Source of the DNA: Rhodoferax aquaticus
Lineage (GTDB): Bacteria > Pseudomonadota > Gammaproteobacteria > Burkholderiales > Burkholderiaceae_C
Direction: 5' to 3'
Length of the DNA stretch: 64,000 nt
NCBI RefSeq assembly: GCF_006974105.1
Contig: NZ_CP036282.1
Coordinates: 1,116,001-1,180,000 of the forward strand
Below, piece after piece: positions 9,360 through 20,148 of the stretch; position 1 is the first letter of the stretch; every line of letters begins with the position of its first letter. The notes under the pieces are model-generated. The model was not told the origin of the DNA. It saw only the letters and a program-made list of their open reading frames with translations, and did not search any database. The translations under genes and the position numbers were made by a program.

Positions 9360-9467
9360 GGTGTATGTCCAGAGGCTGTGGAGAAAAGGGGCGCATGGTA
9401 CCACGGGGTTGCCGCACTACAATTTGACGCAGCAGCCCACTTAGGCTGCGCTAGGGGCAAACACAGT

Positions 9468-10487
9468 GTGAAGAAACTATTGCGAGGCTCGCATCTATCT
9501 GGATTTGTGCGCGGACTGGTTTTGCTGGTTTTGGTGCACATCGTGGGGACCTTGGGCTACCGCATCATCAGCGGCGGCACGGCCACGTGGGTCGACAGTT
9601 TCTATATGACGTTCATCACCGTGGCCACCATCGGCTATGGGGAGACGGTGGATCTGACTTTTCACCCCTATGGCCGCTTGTTCACCGTGGCCATTGCCGT
9701 GGTGGGCATTGGCACCATGAGCTATTTGTTCTCCACCTTCGTGGCTTTGCTCTTGGAGTCTGACCTGAATACGGCATTAAGGAAGAAACGCATGCAACAT
9801 GAGATTTCGCGGCTGTCTGGGCACTACATTGTGTGCGGCATTGGGCGTGTGGGGACCAACGTAGGGCTAGAGTTGTTAAAAACCAAGCGCGATATGGTGG
9901 TGATTGAGAGCGACAAGCAGGCCCTAGATCGTTGGTTGGAGCACCACCCTGACGCCTTGTATTTGCACAGTGACGCAGCCGATGATGACACGCTCTTGGC
10001 CGCAGGCGTTACGTCGGCAGCCGGGGTATTTGCTGTGACGGGGGACGATAGCCACAACCTCATGGTGTCCCTTTCCGTCAAGTTGCTGAACAGCAAGGCA
10101 CGCGTGGTAGCGCGATTGCACGATATTCGCAACGCCAATAAGGCTCGCAAAGCGGGGGCGGACGAAATTGTGTCGCCCGACTTCACCGGCGGCATGCGTA
10201 TCGCCTCGGCCATGCTGCGCCCCCATGTGGTGAATTTCATGGACAAAATGCTGCACAGCGACGAAGGCTTGCGCGTGGAGGAGGTCGTCGTTCCGGCCCA
10301 TATGCCACCGACCGCCTTGGGCAAACTGGTGCCGAAATCACGCGACTACGTGCTGATGGCCACGCATGAGCAGGGCAAATGGGTGTTTAACCCACCGGAT
10401 GAGCATGTGCTGACACCAGGCGTTGCCTTGGTGCTGATGGCAACGCCGGGTGGGCGATTGCAACTGGAAAATGCGCTGAAGCCCTAG
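9468..10487 (+). CDS. Potassium channel protein with TrkA-N domain
   Basis: This protein of about 339 residues is taken from a GTG at 9468, which has AGGGG about ten bases upstream. An ATG further up (9378) would overlap the promoter of the divergent secreted protein. Residues 15-105 form a two-helix ion channel with pore signature TVATIGYGE, the TxGYG potassium filter. A Rossmann-type RCK/TrkA-N domain follows (YIVCGIGRVGTNVGLELL), then a TrkA-C-like region. Such proteins form tetrameric inner-membrane potassium channels gated by nucleotide or ligand binding to the RCK ring. The gene stands alone. Confidence 0.9.
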   Translation: MKKLLRGSHLSGFVRGLVLLVLVHIVGTLGYRIISGGTATWVDSFYMTFITVATIGYGETVDLTFHPYGRLFTVAIAVVGIGTMSYLFSTFVALLLESDLNTALRKKRMQHEISRLSGHYIVCGIGRVGTNVGLELLKTKRDMVVIESDKQALDRWLEHHPDALYLHSDAADDDTLLAAGVTSAAGVFAVTGDDSHNLMVSLSVKLLNSKARVVARLHDIRNANKARKAGADEIVSPDFTGGMRIASAMLRPHVVNFMDKMLHSDEGLRVEEVVVPAHMPPTALGKLVPKSRDYVLMATHEQGKWVFNPPDEHVLTPGVALVLMATPGGRLQLENALKP

Positions 10488-10518
10488 CGCAAGGAACGCC
10501 CGCAACGTGGGCAGAAAC

Positions 10519-10553
10519 AAAAAAGCCCGCTAGACCAAGGGTTAGCAGGCTTT
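10519..10553 (-). terminator. Rho-independent terminator of tRNA-Met
   Basis: Read on the minus strand, AAAGCCTGCTAA pairs with TAGCGGGCTTT with one internal mismatch, followed by a run of six T. It lies about 30 bp past the tRNA 3' end and converges with the potassium channel gene. Confidence 0.75.
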
Positions 10554-10581
10554 GTGTTGTGAACCGAAGTTCAGCAGTGTT

Positions 10582-10658
10582 TGGTGGTCGTAGGTGGATT
10601 TGAACCACCGACATCAGCATTATGAATGCTGCGCTCTAACCAACTGAGCTATACGACC
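10582..10658 (-). tRNA. tRNA-Met (CAT)
   Basis: This 77-nt cloverleaf begins GGTCGTA and ends TACGACC-A with an encoded CCA. The D arm contains AGCTCAGTTGGTTAGAGC, the anticodon stem CAGCA/TGCTG encloses loop TTCATAA with anticodon CAT, and the T arm is GGTGG-TTCAAAT-CCACC. A paired first position (G-C) indicates elongator rather than initiator Met. A lysidine-modified tRNA-Ile with the same anticodon cannot be fully excluded. Confidence 0.95.
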
Positions 10659-10694
10659 GAAGCCAAGAATTATAGCAAAGTCTTTTTTGCTTTT

Positions 10695-11474
10695 CTATAG
10701 ATTTTTGAATTCCGCCTGGCGTTTGTTTACAAAAGCGTCCATGCCTTCTTTTTGGTCAGCCGTGGCGAAGAGGGCGTGGAACAGGCGGCGCTCAAACATC
10801 AGACCGTCAGACAAGCCGCTCTCAAAGGCGCGGTTCACCGTTTCTTTGGTGGCCATGGTGGCAATTTGCGAGTAGCCGCTGATCAAAAGCGCGGCACCCA
10901 AGGCTTCGTCCAACAATTTTTCTACTGGCACCACGCGACTTACCAAGCCTGCGCGTTCTGCTTCCACGGCGTCCATCATCCGGCCGGTCAGTGCCAAGTC
11001 CATGGCTTTGGCCTTGCCCACCGCGCGTGGCAAGCGCTGCGTGCCGCCTGCGCCTGGAATGATGCCCAGCTTGATTTCGGGTTGTCCAAATTTGGCTGTG
11101 TCAGACGCGATGATGAAGTCGCACATCATGGCCAGCTCACACCCTCCGCCCAAGGCAAAGCCACTCACGGCGGCGATGACGGGCTTGCGGACGCTCCGCA
11201 GGGTTTCCCAATTGCGGGTGATGAAGTCGCCTTTGTAGGCGTCGGCAAAGCTGAATTTGGCCATGGCAGTGATGTCGGCTCCAGCGGCAAAGGCCTTTTC
11301 GCTGCCAGTGATGACCATGCAACCAATGGAGGCATCTGCGTCAAAGGTTTTGAGCGCATGGCCCAACTCGTCCATGAGCTGGTCGTTCAGCGCATTGAGC
11401 TGCTTGGGTCGGTTCAGCGTGATGATGGCGACTTTGTCACCTTCAATGCGGGTGGTAATGCATTCGTAGTTCAT
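10695..11474 (-). CDS. Enoyl-CoA hydratase (crotonase family)
   Basis: This 259-residue protein is the usual length of mitochondrial-type crotonase. The two catalytic glutamates are at E113 ([11 protein letters not shown]) and E133 ([18 protein letters not shown]), with the usual 20-residue spacing. The oxyanion-hole segments are AFAAGADI (61-68) and GFALGGGC. The enzyme hydrates trans-2-enoyl-CoA to 3-hydroxyacyl-CoA in beta-oxidation or in phenylacetate- or butanoate-type pathways. Neighbours give no pathway clue. It lies just upstream of tRNA-Met on the same strand. Confidence 0.93.
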   Translation of the reverse strand: MNYECITTRIEGDKVAIITLNRPKQLNALNDQLMDELGHALKTFDADASIGCMVITGSEKAFAAGADITAMAKFSFADAYKGDFITRNWETLRSVRKPVIAAVSGFALGGGCELAMMCDFIIASDTAKFGQPEIKLGIIPGAGGTQRLPRAVGKAKAMDLALTGRMMDAVEAERAGLVSRVVPVEKLLDEALGAALLISGYSQIATMATKETVNRAFESGLSDGLMFERRLFHALFATADQKEGMDAFVNKRQAEFKNL

Positions 11475-11499
11475 GGTGCTCGGTGCAGAAGTTGAAAAA

Positions 11500-13332
11500 C
11501 TATTTTGCCGCAGGGTTGCGGGTGTTGCCTAGCCAGTTACTCACCAGCTTGGCATCGCGCACGGACAGTCGCACGGCCTGACTGGGTTTGGGCATGGCGA
11601 GGGTGAGTGTGGTGAGTTGCCCATCGCGCGCGACCAGCGCTTTGACTTCTTTGGCATTGCCGGTGTACAGCAAAAAGTCGTCTAGGCTGCGCACGCGCCA
11701 TGGGCCAGGCGCAGGGCCTTTGAGGTTTTCAACGGCGAGCCACTCGTCGCCGCTGGCAAAGCCAGCCTTCTCGGCCACGCCGCCGCGCAGGATTTGGTGA
11801 ATGAACAAGCCGTTGCCTTCTTTGACGCGCAGGCCCAGTTGCTGTGCCACTTGGTCGGGCTCACGGTGCACTTGCACGCCATGGCGCTCCAAGAGTTCGG
11901 CGACCGGCAGCTCTTTGGTGCTGTGCACCCAGGCCGCGAGTTCCTTGGCATAAGAGCGCCCGGACAACTGCTCTAGCACGCTCAAGACATCTGCTTCGCG
12001 CATGGGGCCACCTGCGCAGCGCTGCCACAGGGCTTGCATTACGGTATCCAAGGTGGTTGTGCCTTCTGCCCGGAGTGTGAGGTCAAGGCACAGCGCCACC
12101 AAAGATCCTTTGGTGTAGTAACTCACGGTGGCGTTGGGCGTGTTTTCGTCTTGGCGGTAGTACTTGACCCATGCATCAAAGCTGGATTGCGCCACGCTTT
12201 GCACCAAGCGCCCAGGGGTTTGCTGCACTTGGTTGATGGTTTGTGTGATGAGTTTGAGGTAGGTCGCGTCGTCAATCAGTTGGGCGCGGCGCAGCAGTAA
12301 ATCGTCGTAGTAGCTGGTAAAACCCTCAAAGAACCACAGCAGCTCGGTGTAGTTTTCCTGGGTGTAGTCGTAACTGGCCAGTTCAGACGGGCGCAGGCGT
12401 TTAACGTTCCACGTGTGAAAGTACTCGTGGCTGATCAGGCCCAAGAGCTTGGTGTAGCCCTCTGGTTGCTTGTGTGTGGTGGGTGCCAACGAAGTGCGTG
12501 CCAAGCGGGGCAAGTCTTTGCGCGTGCCAATCAAGGCTGTGGAGTTGCGATGCTCCAATCCGCCGTAGCCATCTGCGACGGCGTTGAGCATGAAGACGTA
12601 GTGACTAAATGGCGCTTTGCCAGGCCAAAAGCGAATTTCTTCTTCGCAAATGGCGCGGGTGTCTGCCAAGAGCTTTTCACCGTCAAAGCTGGGGGGTGCG
12701 CCAGCCACCACAACGCGGTGAGGAATACCCCCGGCCGTGAAGCTACCGCTCCAGAACGACCCCATCTCCACGGGGCAATCGACCAGTTCGTCATAGTTGG
12801 CGGCACGGTAGGTGCCAAATCCCGCCTTGTCAGTCGCCACGGCGGTGAGCCCGGTAGCCAAGCTCCAATGCGGCGCGGCTTGCGGACTGGCAATGTGGAC
12901 AAGGTGCTCGGCTTGGTCTTGACCTTCCACTTGTAAGAATAGGCTGGTTCCGTTGAAAAAACCGCGTGTCGCGTCCAACCATGCGGTGCGCACGGAGTTG
13001 TCAAAGGCATAGACTTGGTAGCTGACCTCTAGGGGCTGCTCCGGGTCGCAGCCCACGGTCCATGTGGCTTTGTCGTCTTGCTGGTGCTTGCGCAGGCGTG
13101 TGCCTTGGCGGCACTGAAGATGCTGCACGTGCTTGGAAAACTCTCGTACCAAATAACTGCCAGGAATCCAAACGGGGAGTCGCAACACCTGTTGCGCCGC
13201 AGGCTTTGCAATACGCAGCGTCACGCTGAACAGATGGTCGTGCACAGTCGCCATATCAACGGTGTAGTGCACCGGCGTTAACGCTGCTTTTGCGGTGCCA
13301 GAGCTGTGACGTTTTTGAGTCGGTGTTTTCAT
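11500..13332 (-). CDS. M61-family (glycyl aminopeptidase-like) metallopeptidase with PDZ domain
   Basis: This 610-residue protein has an N-terminal beta-rich domain (20-200) and a thermolysin-like catalytic domain with HEYFH at 302-306 and downstream zinc ligand E337 ([10 protein letters not shown]). It also has a GGLEH motif at 257-261 and a C-terminal PDZ-like region at about 490-580 ([16 protein letters not shown]...[15 protein letters not shown]). This matches M61 peptidases such as the Sphingomonas glycyl aminopeptidase. There is no clear signal peptide, so it is probably cytoplasmic. It lies 25 bp downstream of the enoyl-CoA hydratase gene on the same strand. Confidence 0.92.
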   Translation of the reverse strand: MKTPTQKRHSSGTAKAALTPVHYTVDMATVHDHLFSVTLRIAKPAAQQVLRLPVWIPGSYLVREFSKHVQHLQCRQGTRLRKHQQDDKATWTVGCDPEQPLEVSYQVYAFDNSVRTAWLDATRGFFNGTSLFLQVEGQDQAEHLVHIASPQAAPHWSLATGLTAVATDKAGFGTYRAANYDELVDCPVEMGSFWSGSFTAGGIPHRVVVAGAPPSFDGEKLLADTRAICEEEIRFWPGKAPFSHYVFMLNAVADGYGGLEHRNSTALIGTRKDLPRLARTSLAPTTHKQPEGYTKLLGLISHEYFHTWNVKRLRPSELASYDYTQENYTELLWFFEGFTSYYDDLLLRRAQLIDDATYLKLITQTINQVQQTPGRLVQSVAQSSFDAWVKYYRQDENTPNATVSYYTKGSLVALCLDLTLRAEGTTTLDTVMQALWQRCAGGPMREADVLSVLEQLSGRSYAKELAAWVHSTKELPVAELLERHGVQVHREPDQVAQQLGLRVKEGNGLFIHQILRGGVAEKAGFASGDEWLAVENLKGPAPGPWRVRSLDDFLLYTGNAKEVKALVARDGQLTTLTLAMPKPSQAVRLSVRDAKLVSNWLGNTRNPAAK

Positions 13333-13436
13333 AAATAGTGCCGATGACGCTCTTCTATACTGTGCAAGTGGCTATGAAATGTATAGCAAAAAATGGCGAG
13401 CCACGTGTGCCAAGGTACGTACGTGATGTGTGCGGG

Positions 13437-14159
13437 CTAGCCTTTAATCTCGGCCAATGTCTTTTCGAGTTGTGCTGCGTCAATGGCGCCTGGAACACGT
13501 GTGCCATTGGTGAAGAGCAAGGTCGGCGTGCCGTTGATTTTGCTTGCGCGGCCCGCTTCTACATTGCGGTTGAGTGCGCTGGTATCGCAGTTGGCAGGGG
13601 TGCTCGGCAGCGCTTGGTCACGCACCATCCAGTCTTGCCATGTTTGGGCACGGTCTTTGGCACACCAAATGGCCTTGGACTTCTCAACGGAGTCGGCTCC
13701 CAAGATAGGGTACAAAAACATGTAGAAAGTGACGTTGTCAACTTTTTGCATCTCGCGTTCAAAACGTTTGCAATAGCCGCAATTAGGGTCTTCAAACACG
13801 GCGATCTTACGTTTACCGTTGCCACGCACGATAGTGAAGGCATCTTTGAACGGAAGCTCATCAAACTTGATGGCCGTGAGCTTGTCTACGCGCTCTTCGG
13901 TCAGGTTGCGGCGCTTTTTGGTGTCAATCAAGCTGCCGTGAATCAAGAAGTCTCCCTGCGCGTCGGTGTAATAGACATCACTGCCGTTGACGGTGATTTC
14001 ATACAAACCTGGCATGGCAGATTTGCGCACATCTTCAATGTCTTTGAGTTGGGGCACGCGCTGTGCAATATTTTTGCGGATCACTGCTTCTTGGCCGATA
14101 GCACTTCCTAAAGTGACTAGCAGGGAGAGGCTGAGCAAGATACGGTACATAAGGTTCAT
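13437..14159 (-). CDS. dsbC: DsbC-type disulfide isomerase
   Basis: This 240-residue periplasmic thioredoxin-fold protein has a signal peptide (MNLMYRILLSLSLLVTLGSAIG) and an N-terminal dimerisation domain (25-85) with YYTDAQGDFLIHG. The catalytic domain has active-site CGYC at 127-130 (FEDPNCGYCKRF) and cis-proline loop GTPTLLF. A second Cys pair (about 165 and 189) matches DsbC. The protein reshuffles wrong disulfides in the periplasm and is kept reduced by DsbD. It lies just downstream of the UbiH-type gene on the same strand. Confidence 0.93.
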   Translation of the reverse strand: MNLMYRILLSLSLLVTLGSAIGQEAVIRKNIAQRVPQLKDIEDVRKSAMPGLYEITVNGSDVYYTDAQGDFLIHGSLIDTKKRRNLTEERVDKLTAIKFDELPFKDAFTIVRGNGKRKIAVFEDPNCGYCKRFEREMQKVDNVTFYMFLYPILGADSVEKSKAIWCAKDRAQTWQDWMVRDQALPSTPANCDTSALNRNVEAGRASKINGTPTLLFTNGTRVPGAIDAAQLEKTLAEIKG

Positions 14160-14177
14160 GGTGGGTTTACGTTTTAG

Positions 14178-15311
14178 TCAAATAGTATTCGCCGCGCCCA
14201 TTGCGCGTTGAGCAATCCAGTGCTTGAGAGGGCCACTGCGTTCAAACTGGTTCATGCCCCAATTCCGCAAGGTTTGCAATCCGGGGTGGGCGTGAAAAAA
14301 TAGTTGTTGCAAGGTGTCGCCTGCTTGGTTCACTAAGGCAAAGTCGGCACGCCGCGCACGTTCGTAAGCCCTCAACAGCTTAGGGTCTCCGACGGTGCGC
14401 CAATACGCACGACCATCTAAGACCCGGCTCAACTCGGCGACATCTCCTAGACCTAAATTCAAGCCTTGCCCTGCTAAAGGATGCACCGTATGGGCCGCAT
14501 CTCCCGCCAAAACCCAGGCACCTGCAGCGCTTTGTCCACACCAGCGCTTTGCTAAAGCTTGCTGTAAAGGCCAGCTGGAGCGCGGACTGCTGAGTTGCAA
14601 GGACCCCAGGGCGTTGTGGCTGGCAGATTGCAGCGCCGTACAAAACTCTTCGGCACTGGCACCTAGCAGCTGCTGGGCACGTTCAGGTGAGATGGACCAC
14701 ACAATCGCGCATAAGTTCCCTTGTGCGCCACCTAGTGGCAAAAAGGCCAATACTTCGCCTTCATGGAACCACTGCCTGGCGGTTTGGGCGTGGGGCTGGG
14801 TGCACTCTACGCGCGCAGCTACTGCGCACTGTGCATAAGGTAGCGTTGTGAACTCCACGCCCAGTTCCACCCGGGTTTGGCTGGCTTTGCCTTCGCAGAT
14901 GACGGTAAGGGCCGCTGGAGGCGGTACGTCGCACACTTCAATGAGGGGTTGGAACCGAACTGCTTCTTCTAGGCGCGTCTCAAGTGCAGGCACGTCGACA
15001 ATCCAGTTCAAGGCACTCACCCCTTGGCTTGCTGCTGAAAATGAGACATGGCCACCTTGGTCACCATGGACCTGCATGGCTAGGACGGGCGTGGCATGCA
15101 CGTCGTCTGGCCAACAGCGTATACCTTCCAGCAGATTGCGCGCAGCTTGGTTCAGTGCATAGGCTCGCACGTCAGAAGCGGGCGAAGCCTCGGGGGCCGT
15201 GCGGGGCAAAACGGTGAGTGCCACCCGCAACCGTTTGCCGGCCAAGTGCAAAGCTAAAGTGCGACCGACAATGCCAGCGCCGCGAATACAGATGTCAAAG
15301 GGTTTTGCCAT
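14178..15311 (-). CDS. UbiH/UbiF/Coq6-family FAD monooxygenase
   Basis: This protein of about 377 residues is taken from MAKPFDICIRGAG; an in-frame ATG seven codons upstream is less likely. It has the FAD-binding GxGxxG motif GAGIVGRTLALHLAG at the N-terminus and the second FAD motif GDAAHTVHPLAGQGLN at about 272. These features define the ubiquinone-biosynthesis hydroxylases, which hydroxylate the polyprenyl benzenoid ring. Which ring position is used cannot be told from sequence alone. The mid-domain DG motif is poorly conserved. It is followed 18 bp later by dsbC. Confidence 0.88.
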   Translation of the reverse strand: MAKPFDICIRGAGIVGRTLALHLAGKRLRVALTVLPRTAPEASPASDVRAYALNQAARNLLEGIRCWPDDVHATPVLAMQVHGDQGGHVSFSAASQGVSALNWIVDVPALETRLEEAVRFQPLIEVCDVPPPAALTVICEGKASQTRVELGVEFTTLPYAQCAVAARVECTQPHAQTARQWFHEGEVLAFLPLGGAQGNLCAIVWSISPERAQQLLGASAEEFCTALQSASHNALGSLQLSSPRSSWPLQQALAKRWCGQSAAGAWVLAGDAAHTVHPLAGQGLNLGLGDVAELSRVLDGRAYWRTVGDPKLLRAYERARRADFALVNQAGDTLQQLFFHAHPGLQTLRNWGMNQFERSGPLKHWIAQRAMGAANTI

Positions 15312-15356
15312 GGCGAGATTGTAGGAGGCCATGCCCAGCGTGCGGGGCCGGTCGGG

Positions 15357-17213
15357 TTATCCCGGCAATTGCTGTGTCATTGCGTGGGATGGTTGCACGG
15401 TTGTCGCTAGGAAGCTTGCGGTTCGCTCTGCATCAAACCCCGAGTCCGACCTGTCAGACGCAGGCATTGTGTCGAAGTGCTCTAAAAACCGAATCGGGCG
15501 GCGCGACTTGGGAGCAATATCAGCGAGTAAGTCACTGAGCAAGCCCATCACCGTGTCGGGGTTGGGAACAGATTCATTGAGCATGACGCAGGCAATGTGA
15601 AATTGCAAAGACACTTCTGGTTTGAGCTGCGGTAAGGGTATGAGCCCGGACGCTATGAGGCTGACCATGCGTTCGCTGAGGGCCTGGCGGGTGCTTACCC
15701 CTTCCAGCACCATGCCAAAGCGAGCTGCGGAGACGCGTCCGGCGGGGTCTACATCACGCAGCACCCTGTGTAGCTTCACCACAGCCCGCAAGAGGCATTG
15801 CTCAGCTACAGCCTCACCATACAGTTGTTTCAAACGACCATGGTTGACGACTTCGACCAGCACGATGGCGGCAGGTTCTTGGTCGCGCTGCGCACGCTTG
15901 ATGGCGCGCTGCACCAGGTTTAGGAATACCGGTTTCACAAGCAGCCCGGTCAATGCGTCTTGTGTGCCAAGGGCATTGACGCGGTCTTCGGCCTCGTGCC
16001 GAGCACGTGCGCGCAGGTGCAGGGCATGCAACATCAATGGCACCGATACGCCAATGGCCAGCACTACACCGTGCAGCACTTGCCACCACGGGGGAAGCAG
16101 GCCAAACCCTTGGGCAGCAACCACCATCACCCCCACGCTCTGTGGCCCGTAGGCGAACAAAAGCCATTTGCCCACCACGTCACCCCGTCGCCATGCCAGC
16201 AGTGGCGCGGCAATGACAACCACACCGGCCACCGCATAGTAGATGTTGAAGAAGGCGCTAGCCGTGGTGCGGTCCAGCATGGCGCATAGCATCAGCAAGG
16301 GGAGGCAAAGCCAGCCATACCATTGCAAGGCGTGGGAGAAGCGCGGAAAGCTCATGTGCAGTGCGCACACATGGCGGGTAAACAAAACGGTGGCGCCCGC
16401 GCCCACAATGGGAATTGCTGAGTACGCAAAGTTCGTCCACACAGGAGAATCCGGCCATACAAATGCACCAGCAAAACCGGTGATGGCACACACCACGCAT
16501 GCACTAATGGTGATGTACGCAATGTAATAGGCCTCAATGGCGTTCTTGGATGTCGCATACTGAATGCAGCAATTGCCCAAGACCATGAGCAGGGTCCCTA
16601 GGACCACACCAATGAGCACGAATTCAATTTGCCGTTGGCTCTCTCTGGCTTCTGCAGTTTGGAGCTTTAAGGGCACCGCAACTGCCTTGTAGTTGCGTAC
16701 TTTGATAAACACCTCCACCACCTCTGTGCTCGCTAGTTGCAGCTCGAACTCTGGGTAAAGGCCTGGGCGTGCCCACCGACTGACCGCCGTCACGTCCCCG
16801 GCTGCATGGCCAATCCACTGGCCCTTTGCGTCCTTCTGAAACAGCGTGACGCTGTCAATGTAGGGCAGTGGCACATGCAGCGTCCAACTCGATGGTGACG
16901 GGGATGTGCGCTGAAGTTGGAGTCGTAACCACAACGTGTTTGCTTCTGTCAGTGCGAAAGCCTGGTCACTGGGGGCCATGCTGAATCGGCTGGGCAGGGC
17001 CACAATGGTCTCAATAGGGCTACCTGCACCCGCTTCCAGGTACAACGCAATGTGGTGAGCCGGCTGTATGGTTCCGTGGCGGGCATCCAGAACCAAGGGT
17101 TCGAGTGCGCCCCGACTGTCTGAATCCTCGGCTGCGTGGCTGTGCAGGGAACATAGTGCAATCACTACAACCATGCAGCACCTGAGCCATGACATGCTCT
17201 TCCACGCTTTCAT
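15357..17213 (-). CDS. 7TM-DISM sensor protein with degenerate GGDEF domain (copy 2)
   Basis: This 618-residue protein has a signal peptide (1-27), a periplasmic 7TMR-DISMED2-like sensory domain (about 40-185), seven predicted membrane helices (about 195-400), a short linker and a C-terminal GGDEF-like domain opening with DALTGLLVKPVFL. The catalytic motif reads SAARF where GGDEF is expected (DPAGRVSAARFGMVLEG), so cyclase activity is not expected. The C-terminal half is closely similar to the gene immediately upstream ([21 protein letters not shown] is shared). The start overlaps the upstream stop by 4 nt. It probably signals by binding a partner or nucleotide; the role is unknown. Confidence 0.85.
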   Translation of the reverse strand: MKAWKSMSWLRCCMVVVIALCSLHSHAAEDSDSRGALEPLVLDARHGTIQPAHHIALYLEAGAGSPIETIVALPSRFSMAPSDQAFALTEANTLWLRLQLQRTSPSPSSWTLHVPLPYIDSVTLFQKDAKGQWIGHAAGDVTAVSRWARPGLYPEFELQLASTEVVEVFIKVRNYKAVAVPLKLQTAEARESQRQIEFVLIGVVLGTLLMVLGNCCIQYATSKNAIEAYYIAYITISACVVCAITGFAGAFVWPDSPVWTNFAYSAIPIVGAGATVLFTRHVCALHMSFPRFSHALQWYGWLCLPLLMLCAMLDRTTASAFFNIYYAVAGVVVIAAPLLAWRRGDVVGKWLLFAYGPQSVGVMVVAAQGFGLLPPWWQVLHGVVLAIGVSVPLMLHALHLRARARHEAEDRVNALGTQDALTGLLVKPVFLNLVQRAIKRAQRDQEPAAIVLVEVVNHGRLKQLYGEAVAEQCLLRAVVKLHRVLRDVDPAGRVSAARFGMVLEGVSTRQALSERMVSLIASGLIPLPQLKPEVSLQFHIACVMLNESVPNPDTVMGLLSDLLADIAPKSRRPIRFLEHFDTMPASDRSDSGFDAERTASFLATTVQPSHAMTQQLPG

Positions 17214-18973
17214 GGCGCGAGTTCTTCGGCCTGCAAAATGCCCGCTTGGGTAGGGACCGCTTCTAGGAAACGAATGGGCCTATGGGTGTGTGGTGACATG
17301 TCATCCAGCACTTCTTCCAACTCACCCAATGCGCTTTCGGGTGGCACCGGGTTTTCATGCAAAAGCACACAGGCCACGTGAAACTGCAAAGTGACTGGCG
17401 GCGTCAAACCCGGAAGTGGAATCAAGCCAGAAGCTATGAGCTGCACCATGCGCTCCGTCAGTACTTGGCGTGTGGGAACGCTTTCAAGTAACAAGGCAAA
17501 TTGGGCGGTATCAACGCGCCCCGCCGGATCTACGTCACGCAGCACACGGTGCAGCTTGACGACCGCGCGCAGCAGACTTTGCTCTGCCACGGGGTCGCCT
17601 AAGGTGTTACGAATATGCTCGTGGTTGACCACGCGCACCATGACCAATGCAATGGGCTCTCGGCTTTCGATGGCGCGCGAGTACGCTTCTTGCAAGTGGG
17701 TAGAAAACTTTTCTAAGGTCAGCAAGCCTGTCAAAGCATCTTGGGTGGGCAAATGCTCAGCGCGGTTTTTGACTTCAGCCCGGTCGTGCGTGAGCTTGCT
17801 TAAGGCATAGACCAAAGAGGGGACCGACAAAGCGACAGCAAACGCGGTGTAGTAGCGAGCTTCCCATAAGGTCGGCACCAGCCCCAGGGTTTGCAAAACG
17901 AGGCGAATAACGCCCAAGTATTGGGGAACATAGGCCAGGAGCATCCACGCCCAAATGGGCGAACCTCCGCGCCACGACAACACAGCCGCTGCCAGCCCAA
18001 CGGTGGAAGCAAAAAAGATGATGGCGCTACCAATGCTGTCCGCCGTCACGCGGTCCAGCACCAAGAAGCTGGCAATCCAAGCCAGCGTGCCCCAACCGGT
18101 TGCCGCCAAAAATGCGTCGTATCGGTGGTACTGCGTGGAGAGCGCATACAAGTCCCGCACAAACAGCAAAGAGACTCCCACTGCGAACAGCGGCAAAATG
18201 CTGGACGCATAATTTCCCAACTGTGGCAGGCTAGACCATAGCGTGGCACTGTTAATGCCACTGAACTGTGCGACGCTCAGCAAAATCAAAAGGCCATAGA
18301 CACTGGCCCGCAGGTCGGTCGGGTTGCGGTGCTCCTTGTACCGAATGAGCGACAGCGCAGCGACCGACAGCAGCCCCCCGACCATGAGCCCCATGAGCAG
18401 CGTCTCTACGAGCCTATGGAATTCACGCGTTTGCTTGTTGGCGATGCGTATCGGAATGTTCAAGCGATGGAAGTCGCGTATCTGTAAGTACACATCTTGA
18501 GCGCCGGCCGTGTTGAAGCTCAAATCAAAGTCTGCGTAAAAGCCCCTGCGCGCCCAGGCAGACTGCGGCCAGGTGTCACCTGCAGTTTGCACACTCCATT
18601 TGCCGGTGCCGCCCGCCTCCTTCTGAAATAGGCGCACGGAGTCAATGGCGGGTATGGGGACGTTCAAGGTCCACGCATCGGTGTTTCCTTCCACCCTGAG
18701 CACGCGCAGCTTGATCCACAAGGCGTTGTCTCCAGTGAGCTCCCTGCCCAAGCTCGCTGGCGCCGAATCAAACCGTGCGGGGTCAGACACGGCCTCTTCG
18801 ATCGTGGCGATGCCTGTCGGGTCTATCCAGCTGCGCAACTCGGACTTCACATCAAAAGAAGGGTTGCTGTCGCTTAAAACGATATTGCGCATGGGCGCTG
18901 GTTCGGACGCCCATACTAAGCCGCTTGCGACGCACAGAAAGGCTAAGAACAGGCGGGTGAGCAGGTATGACAT
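17210..18973 (-). CDS. 7TM-DISM sensor protein with degenerate GGDEF domain (copy 1)
   Basis: This 587-residue protein has the same plan as its downstream neighbour: signal peptide (1-22, ending VWA), a periplasmic DISMED2-like domain, seven membrane helices (about 190-385) and a GGDEF-like domain opening with [13 protein letters not shown]. The signature motif is replaced by DTAQF ([17 protein letters not shown]). The two genes share long stretches such as [15 protein letters not shown] and arose by tandem duplication. Loss of both glycines and of the acidic pair means no diguanylate cyclase activity is expected. The gene is divergent from ychF with only 30 bp between start codons. Confidence 0.85.
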   Translation of the reverse strand: MSYLLTRLFLAFLCVASGLVWASEPAPMRNIVLSDSNPSFDVKSELRSWIDPTGIATIEEAVSDPARFDSAPASLGRELTGDNALWIKLRVLRVEGNTDAWTLNVPIPAIDSVRLFQKEAGGTGKWSVQTAGDTWPQSAWARRGFYADFDLSFNTAGAQDVYLQIRDFHRLNIPIRIANKQTREFHRLVETLLMGLMVGGLLSVAALSLIRYKEHRNPTDLRASVYGLLILLSVAQFSGINSATLWSSLPQLGNYASSILPLFAVGVSLLFVRDLYALSTQYHRYDAFLAATGWGTLAWIASFLVLDRVTADSIGSAIIFFASTVGLAAAVLSWRGGSPIWAWMLLAYVPQYLGVIRLVLQTLGLVPTLWEARYYTAFAVALSVPSLVYALSKLTHDRAEVKNRAEHLPTQDALTGLLTLEKFSTHLQEAYSRAIESREPIALVMVRVVNHEHIRNTLGDPVAEQSLLRAVVKLHRVLRDVDPAGRVDTAQFALLLESVPTRQVLTERMVQLIASGLIPLPGLTPPVTLQFHVACVLLHENPVPPESALGELEEVLDDMSPHTHRPIRFLEAVPTQAGILQAEELAP

Positions 18974-19003
18974 ACACTTGGCACCCAGTTTTTAGGGGTT
19001 TTT

Positions 19004-20095
19004 ATGAGCTTGAAGTGTGGCATTGTAGGCCTGCCCAATGTAGGAAAGTCGACCTTGTTCAACGCCTTGACCAAGGCAGGAATCGCAGCGGAGAACTATC
19101 CGTTTTGCACCATCGAACCCAATGTGGGTGTGGTGGAGCTGCCCGATCCGCGTTTGCAACAGTTGGCAAACATCATCTCGCCAGAGCGCATTGTGCCGGC
19201 CATCGTTGAGTTTGTGGATATTGCCGGTTTGGTGGCTGGCGCCAGTACGGGCGAGGGTTTGGGTAATAAATTTTTGGCCCATATCCGCGAAACAGACGCC
19301 ACCGTGAACGTGGTGCGCTGCTTTGAAGACGACAACGTGATCCACGTGTCCGGCAAGGTTGATCCCATCTCGGACATTGAAGTCATTCAGACCGAGTTGT
19401 GTTTGGCAGATTTGGCCGCGGTTGAAAAAGCTTTGCATCGCGTGACCAAAACGGCGCGCTCGGGCGACAAGGAATCCGCAAAGTTGGTGGCCATTTTGGA
19501 AAAATGCCAATTGGCTTTGAACGAAGCCAAGCCCGTACGCACCTTGGACTTCAGCAAGGAAGAGTTGCCGCTGCTCAAGCAGTTTTTCTTGATCACCGCC
19601 AAGCCCGCCATGTTTGTGGCCAATGTGGCAGAAGATGGCTTTGAAAACAATCCGCTCTTAGATCGTCTCAAGGAATACGCTGCAGCGCAAAATGCGCCCG
19701 TGGTAGCCATCTGCGCCAAGATGGAAGCGGAGATGAGCGAGATGAGCGACGAAGATCGTCAGATGTTCTTGGAAGAGTTGGGCCAAGACGAACCAGGCCT
19801 GAACCGTTTGATCCGCGCCGCGTTCAAGCTGCTGGGCTTGCAAACCTACTTCACCGCAGGCGTGAAAGAAGTGCGCGCTTGGACCATCCATGTGGGCGAC
19901 ACCGGGCCACAAGCGGCGGGCGTGATTCACACCGACTTTGAAAAAGGCTACATCCGCGCCCAAACCATTGCGTTTGACGACTTCATTACCTACAAGGGTG
20001 AGCAAGGTGCCAAAGACGCGGGCAAGATGCGCGCCGAAGGAAAAGACTATGTGGTCAAAGACGGTGACGTGTTGAACTTCTTGTTTAGCTCATAA
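19004..20095 (+). CDS. ychF: YchF, redox-regulated Obg-like ATPase
   Basis: This 363-residue protein has P-loop [17 protein letters not shown] at 9-25, switch [12 protein letters not shown] and a coiled-coil insert. The C-terminal TGS domain ends [13 protein letters not shown]. YchF binds ATP in preference to GTP, associates with ribosomes and modulates translation and stress responses. Length is exactly that of the family. A strong terminator follows. Confidence 0.97.
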   Translation: MSLKCGIVGLPNVGKSTLFNALTKAGIAAENYPFCTIEPNVGVVELPDPRLQQLANIISPERIVPAIVEFVDIAGLVAGASTGEGLGNKFLAHIRETDATVNVVRCFEDDNVIHVSGKVDPISDIEVIQTELCLADLAAVEKALHRVTKTARSGDKESAKLVAILEKCQLALNEAKPVRTLDFSKEELPLLKQFFLITAKPAMFVANVAEDGFENNPLLDRLKEYAAAQNAPVVAICAKMEAEMSEMSDEDRQMFLEELGQDEPGLNRLIRAAFKLLGLQTYFTAGVKEVRAWTIHVGDTGPQAAGVIHTDFEKGYIRAQTIAFDDFITYKGEQGAKDAGKMRAEGKDYVVKDGDVLNFLFSS

Positions 20096-20148
20096 AGCCG
20101 GTTTATCGAGGCCAAATCGGCCTCTGTCGCTCATGGAATAAGCGCAAG

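Noticed and set aside
10752..11495. Open frame antisense to the enoyl-CoA hydratase
   Set aside because: The crotonase reading on the other strand has full catalytic signatures; this frame has none.
13338..14111. Open frame antisense to dsbC
   Set aside because: It covers the dsbC coding region and has no recognisable domain or ribosome site.
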